Below, piece by piece: positions 32,764-45,530 of a stretch of DNA of 64,000 nt; the stretch's first letter is position 1, and each line of letters opens with the position of its first letter. A model generated the notes under the pieces. It was not told the DNA's origin. It did not search any database and worked only from the letters and a program-made list of their open reading frames with translations. Source of the stretch: Takakia lepidozioides (Eukaryota; Streptophyta; Takakiopsida; Takakiales; Takakiaceae); contig CM060734.1 of the NCBI GenBank assembly GCA_030704615.1, positions 10,974,001 through 11,038,000 of the forward strand, written 5' to 3'. The position numbers were made by a program, and so were the translations under genes.

Positions 32764-33600
32764 GACAGCTCTGGATGTGAATGTCGTCAACGCCATTCAC
32801 AAAATTCCATTCAAGGATACTACCAATACACCCTAAGTTCCTAATCCAGGTGAATGCAAACTCTCGATTTGGAATGACACATACATCTCTGATTACACTG
32901 ATCTCTGGATCTCTGATTACACTGCTAATCAAGCCTAATGATTTCTCAAAAGAGAAAAAATCATTGCATAGAAACTGAATGTCAGCAACGACATTCAGAA
33001 AAAATCCAGTGAGGAACCCTCACTAAAAACTTAATGGACATTCAAAACGTACATAACATTGAGGACCTCATAACAACTCTGGATGTGAATGTCGTCAACC
33101 CCATTCACAAAATTCCGATCAAGGACACTATAAATACACCCTAAGCTCCTAATCCAGGTTAATTCAAATTCTCGTTGGTGAATGACACAGACATAGAAGT
33201 GAATGTCATCAACGACATTCACTTTGGATCTCTAATTGCACTGCTAATCAAGCCTCAAGATTTCTCACAAGAGGCAAAAACATTGCATAGAAACTAAATG
33301 TCGACAACGACATTCAGCAAACTCGAGTGAGGAACCCTCACTAAAAACTCAATGGACATTAAAAACGTACATAACTCTGAGGACCTCTTAACAACTCTGG
33401 ATGTGAATGTCATCAATGCCATTCACAAAATTCCAATCAATGACACTATAAATACACCCTAAGCTCCTAATCCAGGTAAATTCAAATTCTCGCTTTAGAA
33501 TGACACATACATAGAAATGAATGTCGTCAACGACATTCTTTTTGGATCTATGATTACACTGCTAATCAAGCCTAATGATTTCTCAAAAAGTGCAGTAGAG
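32764..33600. repeat. PM1 intron: ~310-bp tandem repeats carrying GAATG/CATTC palindromes
   Basis: The phrase GGATGTGAATGTC starts copies at 32773, 33081 and 33399 (periods 308 and 318 bp); the third is partial. Each copy has two near-palindromes of ~24 bp with arms TGAATGTCGT and ACGACATTCA or close variants, e.g. at 33196-33224 and 33514-33540, and weaker ones at 32773, 32971, 33081, 33294 and 33399. The repeats fill the intron between the exons at 33621 and 32635. Confidence 0.8.
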
Positions 33601-35399
33601 TTTCCAGTATGATATTGCACCTGTACACAACTCGCATCATGGCCCACTCTCCCCCAACCTGACTGTCAAAGTCGTTGGACCGTAAAATGTTACCATCCTT
33701 GGAGAACTCCCGGAAAAAACAGTATCTCCAGGTGAGACCTCTCCACTTCCTTATGTATGCCTCCAATGACATTTGGGGAGGGGAAACAATCGAAATGTTC
33801 AAGTCCTTCAAAGTCTGCTCCAGCACAATGATGGCGCGTTTTTCGAGCTGTAAATTGTATATTTCTCAATATTGCAAATAAGATATTCATCACATAATTG
33901 AAGCAAAAAACTGCTTATTTGAATACACACCTGACTCCAAAATATAGCCTTGTGTAGCCAGTTATCAAACACTAAATCACTGATTCCTTCCACCTTTGTG
34001 TCAGGTTGTATGGTGCTCTTTGGGAACTAATTCAAGTCCTTCACTGTCTGATCTGAGTTCCAAATCTCCAGCCATCTTATTTTCGTTTGGGGGTCGACCA
34101 TGGATATGGCCAGCCGGTGCAATTTCTCCTGCTGCATCTCCAGATGCACATGCTTGTCATAGTGAGATTTGATCTGCTGAAGGAACTCAGCACCAAGTCC
34201 AGGATCTACTATTCTAAGCTGCTTTCCGAAGGCGGACATCAGTTAGTTTCTGCGCATTTCAAACTCCTTCTTTATTGGTGCTTCCACACCCTTTGATGTC
34301 CTAAGTTCCTCTGGTGTTGTGCGGTAATATTCGGATTTTCCCTTCTCAGCTGCCTCTGCCAATTCTTGCTGCATTGATTAAAATAAAGATACCGAACGAA
34401 ATACAAACATGTATTCAGAAAGACATCTGAGTACAGGCTCGGCCTTATCGCATACATGTACTCCAGAAACGCCTCTCGAGTCAAAGAATACCAAGTGCCT
34501 GCAGCTCTTCCTGTTTCGCACTTCTTGATTATATTGGGGTGGAGTTATGTGCGAAAATCATCCAACTTCATCAGACCAATCCTCTGAATTCGGAACAGTG
34601 TGTGAACCAAGTTTGTTGTCACATGCGATTTCTCTGTCGATCTGCAAAAAACATTTGAAACAATGTATTCGTTAACACTGTTTTTTTTGTGGGATTAACA
34701 AGACACTGCAGAGGGATTGGAGTCTCTAGGATGACTTACTTGTTCACGTCGTGCATAGCTGTAAGAAGCCTAGCAATGTCGTTTCCAGGATCCAAAACCA
34801 TTGCCTCCACAACAACATGCTTGTCTTTGTCTTTCGCATGATGTTTCTGAATGTATCCCATCCATGCCAGCAATCGGTGGTTGTCGTCCCAGACGTAGAA
34901 CATGTGGTTGCAGAATTGCTGGGTATTTTTTCCCATCATGAGGCCCAGCTCGAACTCCTCATTAGCATCCTTCCAGCACTCATCCCAGGTATCTCTGATC
35001 TCAGGAGACACTAATGTGTTTTTTCTATTTGTATCCGTCAGTGACACATAAAAAACTTGTGCGCCAAGTCTGTATCCATGCACAAAATCACTCTCCAATT
35101 CTATTATGTCATGGGAAAGAGGTGGACGCACAACAGACATAGATATCATCCGGCATAGTGGGATGTCCAGACGCCCTCCAGAGACGAGCATGTCCCTTAT
35201 AACCTCCTGAGAGTTTACCTTCTGGAATGACATGAGTTCTTTCACCTTGTCAAGGTAGTGCACTTCAGATTCATCTGCTTCATCGCTATTCTGTGAGCTT
35301 TTGCCAGACTCGTCCCCATCTCCATATCATTTTCCCTCTGTTCCTGTCTGCTTGGACTTCACAGTTTTCTGCACGATGCCATTCAAATCTGACTATGAG

Positions 35400-36185
35400 T
35401 AATGTGCAAATAGTGAATGGCGGTAACGACCATCACTCTGTCTCATCTCAACTCACAATGAATGGTGTCAAACAAATTCAGAACCATCTACACAAGCAAA
35501 GTTGATCCAAACGAATGCAAAACAAAAACTATGATTCTAGGGAAACAGGAACAAAAAGGTTTTGAGCATTAGCGAACGGCGTTAACGACAATCACAAAAC
35601 AGTGGGACGTGCCCGATCGGTATGGTGCAATGACATATATGTGATTGGCGGCAACAACACTCAGTATAGTTTAGGGCAGACAGTAAGTGCAGATAATTCA
35701 CATAGACTCCATTGTGATGAACGTCGCAAGCAATCACTGTTTCTTGTCTATGTCGAGAATACTTTCCAATCGATACTCTACCTGAATCTACAGTATGGTC
35801 TCCAAATCTTTGATTGGTGGTACCGCCTTTCCACTTCTCTATCTGTTCAACCTCAAACAAAGAAAATGCATTGCAAAACAATATGACTGCATATGCCGAC
35901 CCTCACTCTCTCTTCAAGCATATAGGTACATAAATCTCATGAGGAGAATCAAATGGCGTTAACGACGCTCGCACTTCACTAGACCTCAATCACAGGTTCC
36001 TGCTAAAGAAGGGAAGAGGAAGGACTGCTTAAAAAGCAATCAGACAGACTGTATGATCTGAACAACAGTGAATGACGGTACCGTCAGTCATCCACTCATT
36101 GTGTGGAAAACCCTTAACAGAGGAATACAAAACAAATCACCATTGTTTCATGGTGATGGTCGGTAGCGACAATCCCTTTCTAGGA
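35400..36185. repeat. PM1 intron 1: scattered degenerate palindromes
   Basis: At roughly 35410, 35573, 35640, 35715, 35815, 35950, 36070 and 36152 the same loose palindrome recurs, with arms like GTGAATGGCG and CGACCATCAC around a GTTA/GGTAC centre. Examples are GTGAATGGCGG-TAACGACCATCAC and GTGAATGACGG-TACCGTCAGTCAT. The spacing is irregular (70-160 bp). The words resemble those in the 32.8-33.6 kb intron. Confidence 0.6.
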
Positions 36186-36550
36186 CATTGCACTCAATCT
36201 CTTAGCAGATCTTCAACCATGAAATGGAAGTTAGAGAACACTTACGGGCGCCTTCTTAGGTTTTGAAATTGGATCCCCTTCTGCACCTTTCCTCTTTCCT
36301 CTCACATCTACTGGAATTTCTGTTTGCTCTAGGGTTTGTGGACCTTCTCCCGGTTCAGCATTCCCGGACTTCCCCCTCCTTCAGTTTTCCTGCGAATCAT
36401 TTCTACATCCACAGGCTGGTTTCCAACGCTCACTGTTATCGCCAACTGTGTCACAGCCGCAGCCTCATTCTCGGTCTGCTCTTGTGATTTAGTCTCCGCG
36501 TTCACCTGCTGCCTTGGCCCTGTGTTCTCCAACAAATGACGCCTCGTCAT

Positions 36551-37860
36551 TTGTTGCTCTGCGTCTCTCTCTAAGGGAAGTAAAATAAAGAGACTTCTTT
36601 CTCTTTCGTATTGTAGAAGGAACCCTCTCCAGCTTGACTACCACTCTCCTTCTAAGTGCGAAAACTAGAAAGACAAAGTGACTCTCGATTTCTTGTGGGA
36701 TTGCGTGCGTTGTGGTTTGTCTCTATAAGCATCAGATTCCCTCTCGCGTGACCGTTACACATAGTCATTCCCTTATTAGTGCACCTGCCAGCAATTAGTG
36801 TACAGCTCTTCGTATTCAATATAGTTATCGATGTCTGACGTGTGTTGCCCAAAATAAACGACGCGTTGTTTATTAGAACGGTTTCAATAATTGAAAATAA
36901 CAGCGAATCTCAGACATCTTAGCGTACAATCTTAGACAAATATATGTAAATGAACGAGTGTTTGATGACAAATTTTGGGATATCATATACATTTGTCCTT
37001 GTTAGCCAACCCCACGTTCGTTTCACAGTTTGAACTTTCCAGGTGCGCATGATCATTGGTAGTAGTATAAAGATGCATTTACTTAATCTGCTATCCCACC
37101 CTCAGATCATGTGGCATGCTTCCAAGAAGTCGGCTTGTTATTGTGTTTATTGATGAGGTTCTGAATAAAGGTTTAACAGCTACCGAAATTGCTCCTAAGG
37201 ATACTCTGACCATAGGGCCCACAAAAAAAGTAATTAAAATGGACGGCTGCATGTCTGGAAGGAATACCAGAATATGCACAGTCGTCGTGTGAGCTTCCTC
37301 CGCGATATTCTCTGCTCATTCTTCAACAGTGTTCTGGAGACCTCAGTCAACAGATTTACACTGAAGGTCTGCGATAGCAAGACATCTATGTACGCGAGGA
37401 GGGAAGATGACTTCCTCTGAAGCGGAGTTCTTCTCTGACGACAAACCAGTGCCGTTCTCCCAAGAAGTCCTTGACAATGGATTTGCAATTGTTCTGGAAC
37501 ATGTCTTGGCTACCCGCTTTCAGCTTCAGAATGGCTCCATCTTTTTGGAGAAAGAGGTGTACGATTTGAAAGGGAAGTTGTTGAAATACTCTTTCCATGT
37601 TGAGACGGCTCATGTTAGCCAGTGGAGAGTGCGCCCTGGTTGATACAGAGTACTTGGAGAGCCTCGGCGAAAGTCCCTTGGATCATATGTGACGCCCGGG
37701 ACTGCTGTTTTAGTCGTTGAAGACAAGAGGGAGGTGGTGGTGAAAAAAGAACAGACGTCCTCCTCACACTCCAATCGTTGAGCTTTCGGATTCGTCCGAT
37801 GATGACATAAGTGAAATTCCAAATCCACTATTCCACCACTAGGCTGCCACTAGCCACCAC
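36551..37860. other. Intergenic with one degraded plus-strand coding remnant
   Basis: Most of the stretch shows nothing. At 37230-37643 the plus strand reads VWKEYQNMHSRRVSFLRDIL, then SVNRFTLKVCDSKTSMYARR, a frame change near 37410, then 78 codons (FFSDDKPVPFSQEVLDNGFA ... LQNGSIFLEKEVYDLKGKLL). The composition looks like coding sequence, but I recognise no domain. It is probably a broken unknown gene. Confidence 0.35.
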
Positions 37861-39086
37861 TGTTAGAGGACTGTAGGGGACTTAGACACTGATACGGGAT
37901 CTGTAGGGTACCCTTAATTTTTGCACAGACTGAGACAAACAGGAACCTTAGGGGTGACAGCAGCGCACTGTAGAGGGGGGTTACATAGCCCACACAGCCG
38001 ACACAGCAGTCACAGCCCACACAGCCGTCACAGCCCACACAGCCAACACAGCCGTCACAGTCCTCACAGCCCACACAGCCGACACAGCAGTCACAGCCCA
38101 CACAGCCAACACAGCCGACACAGTCGTCACAGCCACACAGCCAACACAGCCCGTCACAGTCGTCACAGCCCACACAGCCGTCACAGTCGTCAAGACAGCC
38201 CACACAGCGACCGCAGTCACAGCCACACAGCCAACACAGCCCGACACAGTCGTCACAGCCCACACACAGCCGTCACAGCCCACACAGCCAACACAGCCCG
38301 TCACAGTCGTCACAAGCCACACAGCCCACACAGAGCCCGTCACAGTCGTCACAGCAGACAGCACGCACAGCCCACACAGCCAGTCACAGCCCGGCACAGC
38401 CACACAGCCAGTCACAGCCCGACACAGCCAAACACAGCCAGTCACCGCTTGACACAGCTGTCACGATAATAGGGAACGAAGAGTAGGACAGGGAACGACT
38501 GTGGGGAACAACACCAGTGAAGGGAACATGTTAGTTCACATACGACGGTTAGAGAGGGAAACGGTTAGAACCGCGATAGGAGGATAAAGGGAAGAACGGG
38601 GAATGATGAGGAGATCATTATTATCATTATTCGGGGAGGACTTCGGAGTCAGGCGGGAGCGGAAGTCGGTGAGCACGATGAAGGAGGAAAGAGGATTAGT
38701 AGATGCTTGTTATATGCAAAGCTGTAGGGATATTGTAGAGGAGAATAGAGACACAATGGCTTCGGCCTGATACCTGATAAATCATAATCTGATACTTATA
38801 CGATACAATCACACTATGTAGAGAGATCTGAGTGAAGCTGTGGATTGAATGGAGGAGTGAAGGAAACCGATAAATTGATGAAGCAAACTGATACTTAATT
38901 ATCAATGGTAAGGTAGCTAAGATGAATGCGGAAAAGGAAACAAATAGGAAACACCCCATGATACACTAGCTGTAGGTCATGACTGATTGTTCTGCGCGGG
39001 CTGAGTACTTAGAGATTTCCAACTCTTCTATCTTGGAGTTTCCGCCTCGGATAGCGAAGGGATGGGTGAGTAAAAGCCGCGCGACA
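37861..39086 (+). repeat. gypsy-C 5' LTR, 1226 bp, with internal minisatellite
   Basis: It begins TGTTAGAGGACTG and ends GCCGCGCGACA, followed at once by the PBS. The ends match the 3' LTR (TGTTAGAGACTG...GCCACGCGACA). A ~480-bp CACAGCC-type minisatellite (37976-38455) makes it longer than the 3' copy. The last 330 bp contain a TGATACTTAATTATCAATGG segment, alike in both LTRs. Confidence 0.9.
37976..38455 (+). repeat. CACAGCC minisatellite inside the LTR
   Basis: Units such as CACAGCCCACACAGCCGA and CACAGTCGT repeat about 40 times in irregular order. On translation they give His-Ser-rich or Cys-Gly-rich chance ORFs. The homologous block is ~190 bp in the 3' LTR (46005-46195) and ~230 bp, inverted, at 49800-50035. 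Confidence 0.9.
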
Positions 39087-39108
39087 TTTGGCGACCATAC
39101 TGGGGACC
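39087..39108 (+). promoter_or_regulatory. gypsy-C primer binding site
   Basis: TTTGGCGACCATACTGGGG directly follows the 5' LTR. It starts with the TGG expected from a tRNA CCA end; TGGCGACC-type sites are used by elements primed with arginine tRNA, which is my best guess. The same site is seen after the inverted LTR at 49141-49150. Confidence 0.65.
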
Positions 39109-39116
39109 TGGGACAT

Positions 39117-41690
39117 GAACAACCAGATGTGACAGGCATCTGGTGGGATCATGGTGGTTGGACCATTAAAGAATTTGAAGTGAATCAAATTCCCTGTGGA
39201 ACGAAGGAAGAAAGATTGTCCAAACAATTCTTTCAAAGGTTCTTGGAATTGCCAGACGGATGTAAAGAAAATATTCTTAAACGAGTGCATGATGCTGATC
39301 CAGAATGGGGTCTGGAGAAAGGAGTGATAAAGATTTATCAGGTAGCCTGTAGAGGAAGAGCACGTTGGTTACCAACATTAGTTATGTGATAGCGTTGCTA
39401 TCCATTAAACGAGTAGAGTTTGAAGGCTGGGAAGAAAGAAAGGTGAATGTTTATACTCATATGCATGAAGAGCTTGTACTGGTAAAGAATTGGATTCCAA
39501 AGGATATTTTGTGGATCAAACTCACACCAAGAACAGCTTTTCAGACTTGTTTGCCATATGGTTATATGGTAACGGAGACTTCAAGTATAGCCAAGGGTGC
39601 ATTGAAGCTTGAAAGAAACCAGGCATATACGAGAGATATTACAGAAGAGAGTTTTGGTTATTGCCACATTAAAAGAAATGAAAGACATGGGACATGAGTG
39701 ATGAAAGAGAAGCTAGACGACAAAGATATTCATCAAAAGAGAAAGCTATCTGAAAGCTAATTATCCATATCTTTGGGAGAGAGGAATAGACATAGGGGAA
39801 TCATCTGGACCTCTCACACCATCAAGATCAAAAGTGCATCACCTATACCGGAAGAACTAGAGTTGGATGCCACTCCTTCTGTTTCTTTGCAAGAAAGATT
39901 AAGGGAATTGGTACAGGAAGAAGATCAATCACGAGGTGAAAGATCTGAGGTACATCCTTGGATAAAAGACTTGACAAAATCTTTGATAAGAGTTGGCATG
40001 GAACACCAAAAGCAGGAACTCCAGTTTCTGAAGCAGAAGATGAAGAAGGAGATGAGGATGTGGCAGAGCCAACGGAGAGTTCAGACTCTCCAACACCATT
40101 ACAGTTGAGTTACATGAGTGAAGAAGAAACCCAAGGGCAGAACTTGGAGGATGAAAACAGAGAGAAGAAATTAGAAGAGGAAGAATATGAAGAAGTAGAC
40201 CCAACAGCTGAGGTTGAGACTACAACCAGGACATCCCAACCCGTTGGACCTGGATCAAGTGGAGCACTTGGATCACAGGCCAACGAAGGTGTCGGCTCAG
40301 GGGGATCAGGCGGGCTGCCTGGATCTGGCTCTGGGGGGACAGGGAGTGTGGGAAGTAGTGCAACTGAAGCTGGGAATACTGTGAATATCGTGGGGCCAGA
40401 AGCAGGGAGTGCTCAAGGGCCACCACTTGGTGGAAGATCCACCACAAAAACAACAGGTCCAGAAGGACCAGCACCAGCAAGGGTGCCAGCACCTGTCAGT
40501 GGGCAGAAGGTAGGGCCACAGATGGCGTTACAACCAACACGGGCAAAACCACCCTTTCCAATATATTCAGGAAAAGGGGATCCCGATGTACACATTAGCC
40601 AATTTGAGCACATGTGTATAGTGAACAATGAGAATGGCGATGATGCCAAGATGAGACTGTTTCCTTGTTCACTTATCAAGAAAGCAAGTGAATGGTATGC
40701 AAGATTCCCTGATAATCATTTCCTAACCTGGAATGGCTTGAAATACAACATTTCGAAATAGGTTCAGGACAAGTAAAACTGAGGATGAAGTGTATGGAAG
40801 TTTACAACAGCTGAAGCAGAAGAAGCATGAAACTGTTGAAGAGTATATGGAGAAGATGGAATTGATGATGAAAAAGCTGGCTGCAGTACCAGCACCGGTT
40901 TACAGAAGACTTGGTTTGTGAGTGGACTAAGACCAGAGTTGCAAAGAAAGTGGATATGTTACCCCATAATACAGTGGAGGAGGCATTTGAAACTGCAAAC
41001 AGAATTGAGCAATTGGGAATGCTCAGGAGAGAGAAAAGGAAGATGAGGACTCTGAGATGAGTCAGATGAAGAAGAAGAGCAAGAACTAAAAAGAAAGAGT
41101 AAGAGAAAGGAAAAGTTGAAGAGGGATAACTATGAGAAAAGATTGGAAGAAATCTTGAAGAAGTATGCCACAGAGGCTGCAACACACTTGGAGGAAGGTG
41201 TGTATGGTGTGCAAAGTGCCAGAATGAAGGCCATACCACCACAGAATGCCACATGAAGGAGAAACACTGTACTATCTGTAAAATGGATAACCATTCTACT
41301 GAGAATTGTTACTACAACAGAAGGACAGCTGCAAGAGAACCTAGGCAAGTAAGGGTGCATCAGTGTGCAGCCCCAGCCAAGAAGAAATAATGATCAGGAC
41401 CACTATGGTAGGTCTGGTGGTTATAACAATGGCATGGAAGGGAGAGGTAATTCAAGAGGGAATTACCAAGGAAATTCCAGAGGCAACTATCAGGGTAATC
41501 CAAGGGGGAATTACCAGCCGGGAATCAGGATTATAGAAATAATCCAAGACCAGACCAAGGGCGAGGACCCAATGGTGAAGAGCTATGTTACTATTGTAAT
41601 CAGCCAGGACATCGCAAGGCAGCCTGTTCATTCTGGATAAGACACCAGAATGAGATGAGAGCTCCTGTGAATGAGGGCCCAGTGGTGGCA
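39117..41690 (+). pseudogene. gypsy-C Gag region, frameshifted
   Basis: Three main frames. An N-terminal part has GIWWDHGGWTIKEFEVNQIP, which is also kept in the inverted copy at 48949-49149. A middle frame (39958-40761) is acidic and then Gly/Ser-rich, followed by a Retrotrans_gag-like capsid (HISQFEHMCIVNNENGDDAK, LIKKASEWYARF). The tail has knuckles CTICKMDNHSTENCYY (about 41270) and CYYCNQPGHRKAACSF (about 41585), separated by an Asn/Gly-rich repeat (RGNYQGN). Frames break near 39390, 39700, 40760, 41060 and 41390. Confidence 0.82.
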
Positions 41691-41707
41691 GCTCACATGG
41701 TTAGGCC

Positions 41708-42727
41708 ATGTGTTGTACCAGAAGTAAGTACAATGATAGTAACAGAAGTAAAGCCAAACTAATACCTCCAGTAGAAGAGGAAGAAGATGAGACTGGAAGT
41801 GGCAATGATATGCCTGAAGATGAAGAGACTTGGAAAGATGAGAAGGAACTGCACAAGGAAGTGGCAGATACTATAAGGGAAATGCAAAAGAGTACGGATA
41901 TTCCTGTGGCAGATTCCTCTGATTCGGATGGAGAAAAAGAGGGGAGTGAGGAAGAAAGGAAAAAAGAAGATGCAGACATGCAAAGTAATGAAGAGACTTT
42001 GGCTGAAGTAATATGTCAGACCAAAGCAGAAATTACCATTGGACAGCTATTAGCTGTGGCACCTTATTGTAGGCACAGGCTGTATCAGGCAATCAATCGA
42101 ATTGCCCAAGAGACAGGAAACACAGACCTGAACAGCAAGGTGACCAGTTATAATGTGAAGCCGGAAGGGCGAGAACCAGTCATGGACTTTGATGATTCTA
42201 TGCCAGTAATCCAATTGAGAATTGGAAGCACAGAACTAACTGATGTACTGATAGATGGTGGTTCTGGAGTAAATATCATGACAGACCAATTAAGGAAGAA
42301 GCTTGGTCTAAGTAACATGAAACCAGCCCCATTTACAGTAACAATGGCAGATCAAAGAAGTGTACAGCCATTGGGATTAATAAGAGGAGTTAAGATACAG
42401 ATACAGAAAATGATCTTTATGATCACAGTAACTGTATTAAAAATGGATGAAGTCATGGAGGCTTACTCCTTATTATTGGGACGTCCGTGGCTGAAACAGG
42501 CCAGGGTATTCCATGACTGGAATTCTCAGTTACTAACTGTGCATAATGGGATGCACACGAGATACAAATTACCACAAAGAAATCTAGTAGATTACCTGCT
42601 ACAAGAAGACCTCGAGGAGTCAGAGAGTATGACTGGAGGGGAGGACTGGATGAGGAGCAGGAAGCTACCCTATTTGCTGCACACCCAGAATGGGAGCAGG
42701 TTGCAGAGATGCGGCTGGAAAGCCTAA
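41708..42727 (+). pseudogene. gypsy-C aspartic protease frame
   Basis: After an acidic linker the frame encodes a retropepsin: MPVIQLRIGSTELTDVLIDG with catalytic Asp in IDGGSGVNIM, flap region VTMADQRSVQPLGLIRGV, and LLLGRPWLKQARVFHDWN. The Asp-Gly-Gly-Ser form instead of Asp-Thr-Gly is seen in several plant Ty3/gypsy lineages. It cuts the polyprotein. The frame ends at KAXAKXX-like nonsense after a shift near 42650 rather than running into RT. Confidence 0.82.
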
Positions 42728-43920
42728 GTTGTTTGAGAGGTATCTGCTGTGGTGTAGTGACAGCAACACCAATTGAAGAGGAAACCAACTGTTACCCACA
42801 CACATTTCTATGAAGAAAAGGAGGGAGAGATAGAAATCCTAGAAGAACCAGCCACTGTGAGCTTAAAGGATGAAATGGTGACTGGTTGGACAATCACAGC
42901 TGATGAGCAGGTGAGAGAAGTAAATGTGGGGAACTCAGGAGGAACCGAGAATGGTGAAAGTAGGAGCTGATTTGGAGCCAGAGTTCTTCGAAGAAGCTAA
43001 AAGCTTGTTCATCAAATAACAGAGATGTATTTATGAGGATCTAAAAGGGATACCACCTGAAGTCTGTCAGCATAAGATTGAACTGGAACCAGGGTCAGTA
43101 CCAATCAAGCAGGCGAGGTATAGAATGAAATCCCCACTACGCACAGAAGGTTGGAGAAGAGATAAAGAAGTTGGCTGAGGCTAAGTTTATATACCCAATA
43201 GAGTATACAACTTGGTTGTCACCATGTTGTTATAGTCCCAAGAAGAATGGCAACTAGAGTATGTGTGAACTATAAGAAGCTGAATGCTTGTACGAAGAAA
43301 GATCCTTTTCCCTTTGCCATTCACACAAAGCAGCAGTATTAGACACTGTGGCAGCCATGAGAATGTACTCATTCATGGATGGCTTCAGTGGTTATAATCA
43401 AGTGCAAGTGGCAGAAGAAGACCAAGGAAAACAGCTTTCATCACAGACTGGGGGCTTATGCATACAAAGTCATGCCCTTTGGACTTTGTAATCACCAGCG
43501 ACCTTTCAGAGAGTGATAAGTGAATCTTTTCATGAGTATCTGGATGATTTCATGCAAGGTGTTCTTGGATGATTTCAGTGGTACAACTCTAAGAATGAGC
43601 ACTTGCATAAATTGGAGTTATGCTTGGCCAGATGCAGGATGAAGGTCTATGCCTGAATCCAGAGAAGTGTACTTCTGTGTGAACTCAGGGGTGCTTCTGG
43701 GACACATTGTGTGTAAGAATGGACTCCTTGTGGATCCCAGAAAGACAGAGTCCATTAAAGCCTCTCCACCACCAGTGAATGTTAAAAGTCTACGAAATTC
43801 CTTGGGCAAACCAGTTATTACAGGAGATTTGTCAAAAGGTATGCAAAACCAGTTATTACAGGAGATTTGTCAAAAGGTATGCACAATCGCAGCACCATTG
43901 AGCAACTACTGAAGAAGATG
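42728..43920 (+). pseudogene. gypsy-C reverse transcriptase remnant
   Basis: Heavily damaged. Recognisable pieces are QHKIELEPGSVPIKQARYRM near 43070-43130 (RT entry), DGFSGYNQVQVAEED in the DLxSGYHQ position near 43380, GVLLGHIVCKNGLLVDPRK near 43690, and SPPPVNVKSLRNSLG. A duplicated 45-bp stretch (AAACCAGTTATTACAGGAG) appears twice at 43808 and 43848. Stops and shifts occur every 100-200 bp and no YIDD box could be read. Confidence 0.75.
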
Positions 43921-44133
43921 CAGTGTTTGCCTGGCACAGCGGAAATGTCAACAGGCGTTTGAGGAACTTACACTGTCAGTAACAACTACACCTGTGCTGA
44001 TTAACCCTCACTGGCATGTTAGTATTCCATGTTCATTGCGATGCATCAGGAGAAAAGCGTTGGAGCGGTGTTAGCCCAGAATGTTACAGGAATATAGATT
44101 CACCGGTGTACTATGCTAGCCGGTTGATGAACA

Positions 44134-44415
44134 GTGCTGAGAGGGAACTATAGTACAACGGAAAGAGAAGCATTGGCAATGATCTATGCAGTGAAGAAAT
44201 TCAGGCATTACCTGTTGGGCAAGAAGTTTATGTTCTATGTGGATCACCAGGCTCTGATATACCTGGTTGTAAACAAACCTCTGATAAGCGGAAGAATAGC
44301 AAGATGGTTAATAATCTTGCATGAGTTTGAGTTCGAGTTATTTACAAGCCTGGCCGTTTGGCATCTTGTGGCAGATCATTTGTCACGACTAACAACAGGA
44401 GAGGCCGCCACATGA
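44134..44415 (+). pseudogene. gypsy-C RNase H remnant
   Basis: The frame carries the Ty3/gypsy RNase H motifs NYSTTEREALAMIYAVKKFR, KKFMFYVDHQALIYLV, GRIARWLIILHEFEFE and VADHLSRL. The first part of the domain, upstream at ~44030, is in other frames. Confidence 0.85.
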
Positions 44416-44641
44416 GTGGACGATCAGTTACCTGATGCGAGTTTATTTGTAATGGAGGTGCAAGGAAGTGCAGATGAATGGTTAGATTGGCAGTGGCCAA
44501 TCAGATACTACCTTGCTCATGGTCAGTGCCCACCTAGTTATGGTTAGGAGCAGAGAAGAGAATCGCTATCCAGCTTTACCGTATACTATGGTAGGAAGCA
44601 AAATGTATAAGTAGGACCTGATGGAGTACTAAAAACGATGC

Positions 44642-45530
44642 TTGATACCACCATCGGAAGTAAAGAAGTTTTGGCGGAAGTTCATAAAGGAGTGGCTGGA
44701 GGTCATTTTGGAAGAGACTACCAGTAGAAAGATACTACTCGCAGGATACTGGTGGCCTACTTTGTTCAAAGATGTACACGAGTATTGTCAGAAGTGTGAT
44801 GAATGTCAGAGGCTAGGACCTTTGCAGAGATCTGGAAGGATGGCCTTGCATCCTACAATGCCTACGGACCATTTCAGAAATGGGGACTAGACTTTGTTGG
44901 ACCATAAACCCACCATCCAAGAATACACGAAACAGGTACATAATTACAGCCACTGATTATACTACAAAGTGGGGTGGAAGCTAAAGCTGTGAGGGACAAC
45001 ACAGCCAAGTCCACAGCAAGGTTCCTGTACGAGAACATACTTACAAGATTTGGCTGTCCCTTAGAATTTATCAGTGACCAAGGAAGTCACTTCATGAATG
45101 AGACCATTGAGTTGTTGACTAAAAGAGTTTATGATGTGCATAGAAAGAGTACAACATATTACCGCAGCACAATAGGGTAATGGGCAGGCAGAGGCTCCCA
45201 ACAAAATACTATGTACTATCTTGCAAAGATAGTCAATGCAAACAGAACGGATTGGGATACAAAGCTGCTGACAGCTTTGTGGTCATACGGACTTTTATAA
45301 AGTCACCACTAAGTATACACCATTCCAATTAGTTTATGGTATGGAAGCCTTACTTCCAGTGGAATTCCTGTGGCAGGGAAGTACTTGCACGCTGCACCAG
45401 TAATTGGTACCCCACTCACTGGACAGACAGGAGCTCAGTGTCTCCACCAATTTTTGCTGTTAAACGGTTACACCATGTTGTAAAATACAAACTTCAGACA
45501 TGGGTAGGACATCATTGTAGCCCCAGATGA
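44642..45530 (+). pseudogene. gypsy-C integrase remnant
   Basis: It includes the zinc head (LLAGYWWPTLFKDVHEYCQK, CDECQRLG), part of the core (AKSTARFLYENILTRFGCPL and EFISDQGSHFMNETI), and a later YRSTIG then stop then WAGRGS, corresponding to the Q-x-E-x-x-N region. Later frames (RTDWDTKLLTALWSYG) continue the core. No intact DDE triad can be read in one frame. Confidence 0.8.

Larger units (their letters stand above)
30404..36550 (-). pseudogene. PM1: ParB-like / N4-N6 methyltransferase-like gene, decayed
   Basis: A multi-exon paralogue of PM2. Exons by alignment and GT-AG signals: ~36250-36550, 34740-35368, ~34455-34641, 33931-34368, 33621-33847, ~32000-32635, ~31400-31851, ~31020-31310, ~30728-30935, 30404-~30665. 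The second exon holds the ParB-like part (RLDIPLCRMISMSVVRPPL ... VWDDNHRLLAW). Exon 7 holds ADIVILDIPDGQ, methyltransferase motif IV. Exons 8-9 hold KEKSPAFMQILLES, VVDLSVSTG and GGRSIFGMEGDSDLY (motifs X, I, II). A Lys/Glu-rich linker lies in exon 6. In-frame TGA, TAA, TAA, TAG and TAA codons, a frameshift in exon 1 and a mutated donor (ATAAGG) after exon 3 mark it as a pseudogene. Its introns contain many palindromes. Confidence 0.75.

Noticed and set aside
30404-36550. Stop-codon reassignment in PM1
   Set aside because: TAA, TAG and TGA all occur in frame and none aligns with a consistent amino acid in PM2; decay is simpler.
37921-38469. His/Ser-rich and Cys/Gly-rich ORFs in the LTR
   Set aside because: They are translations of the CACAGCC minisatellite and recur in the other LTR copies with different lengths and frames.
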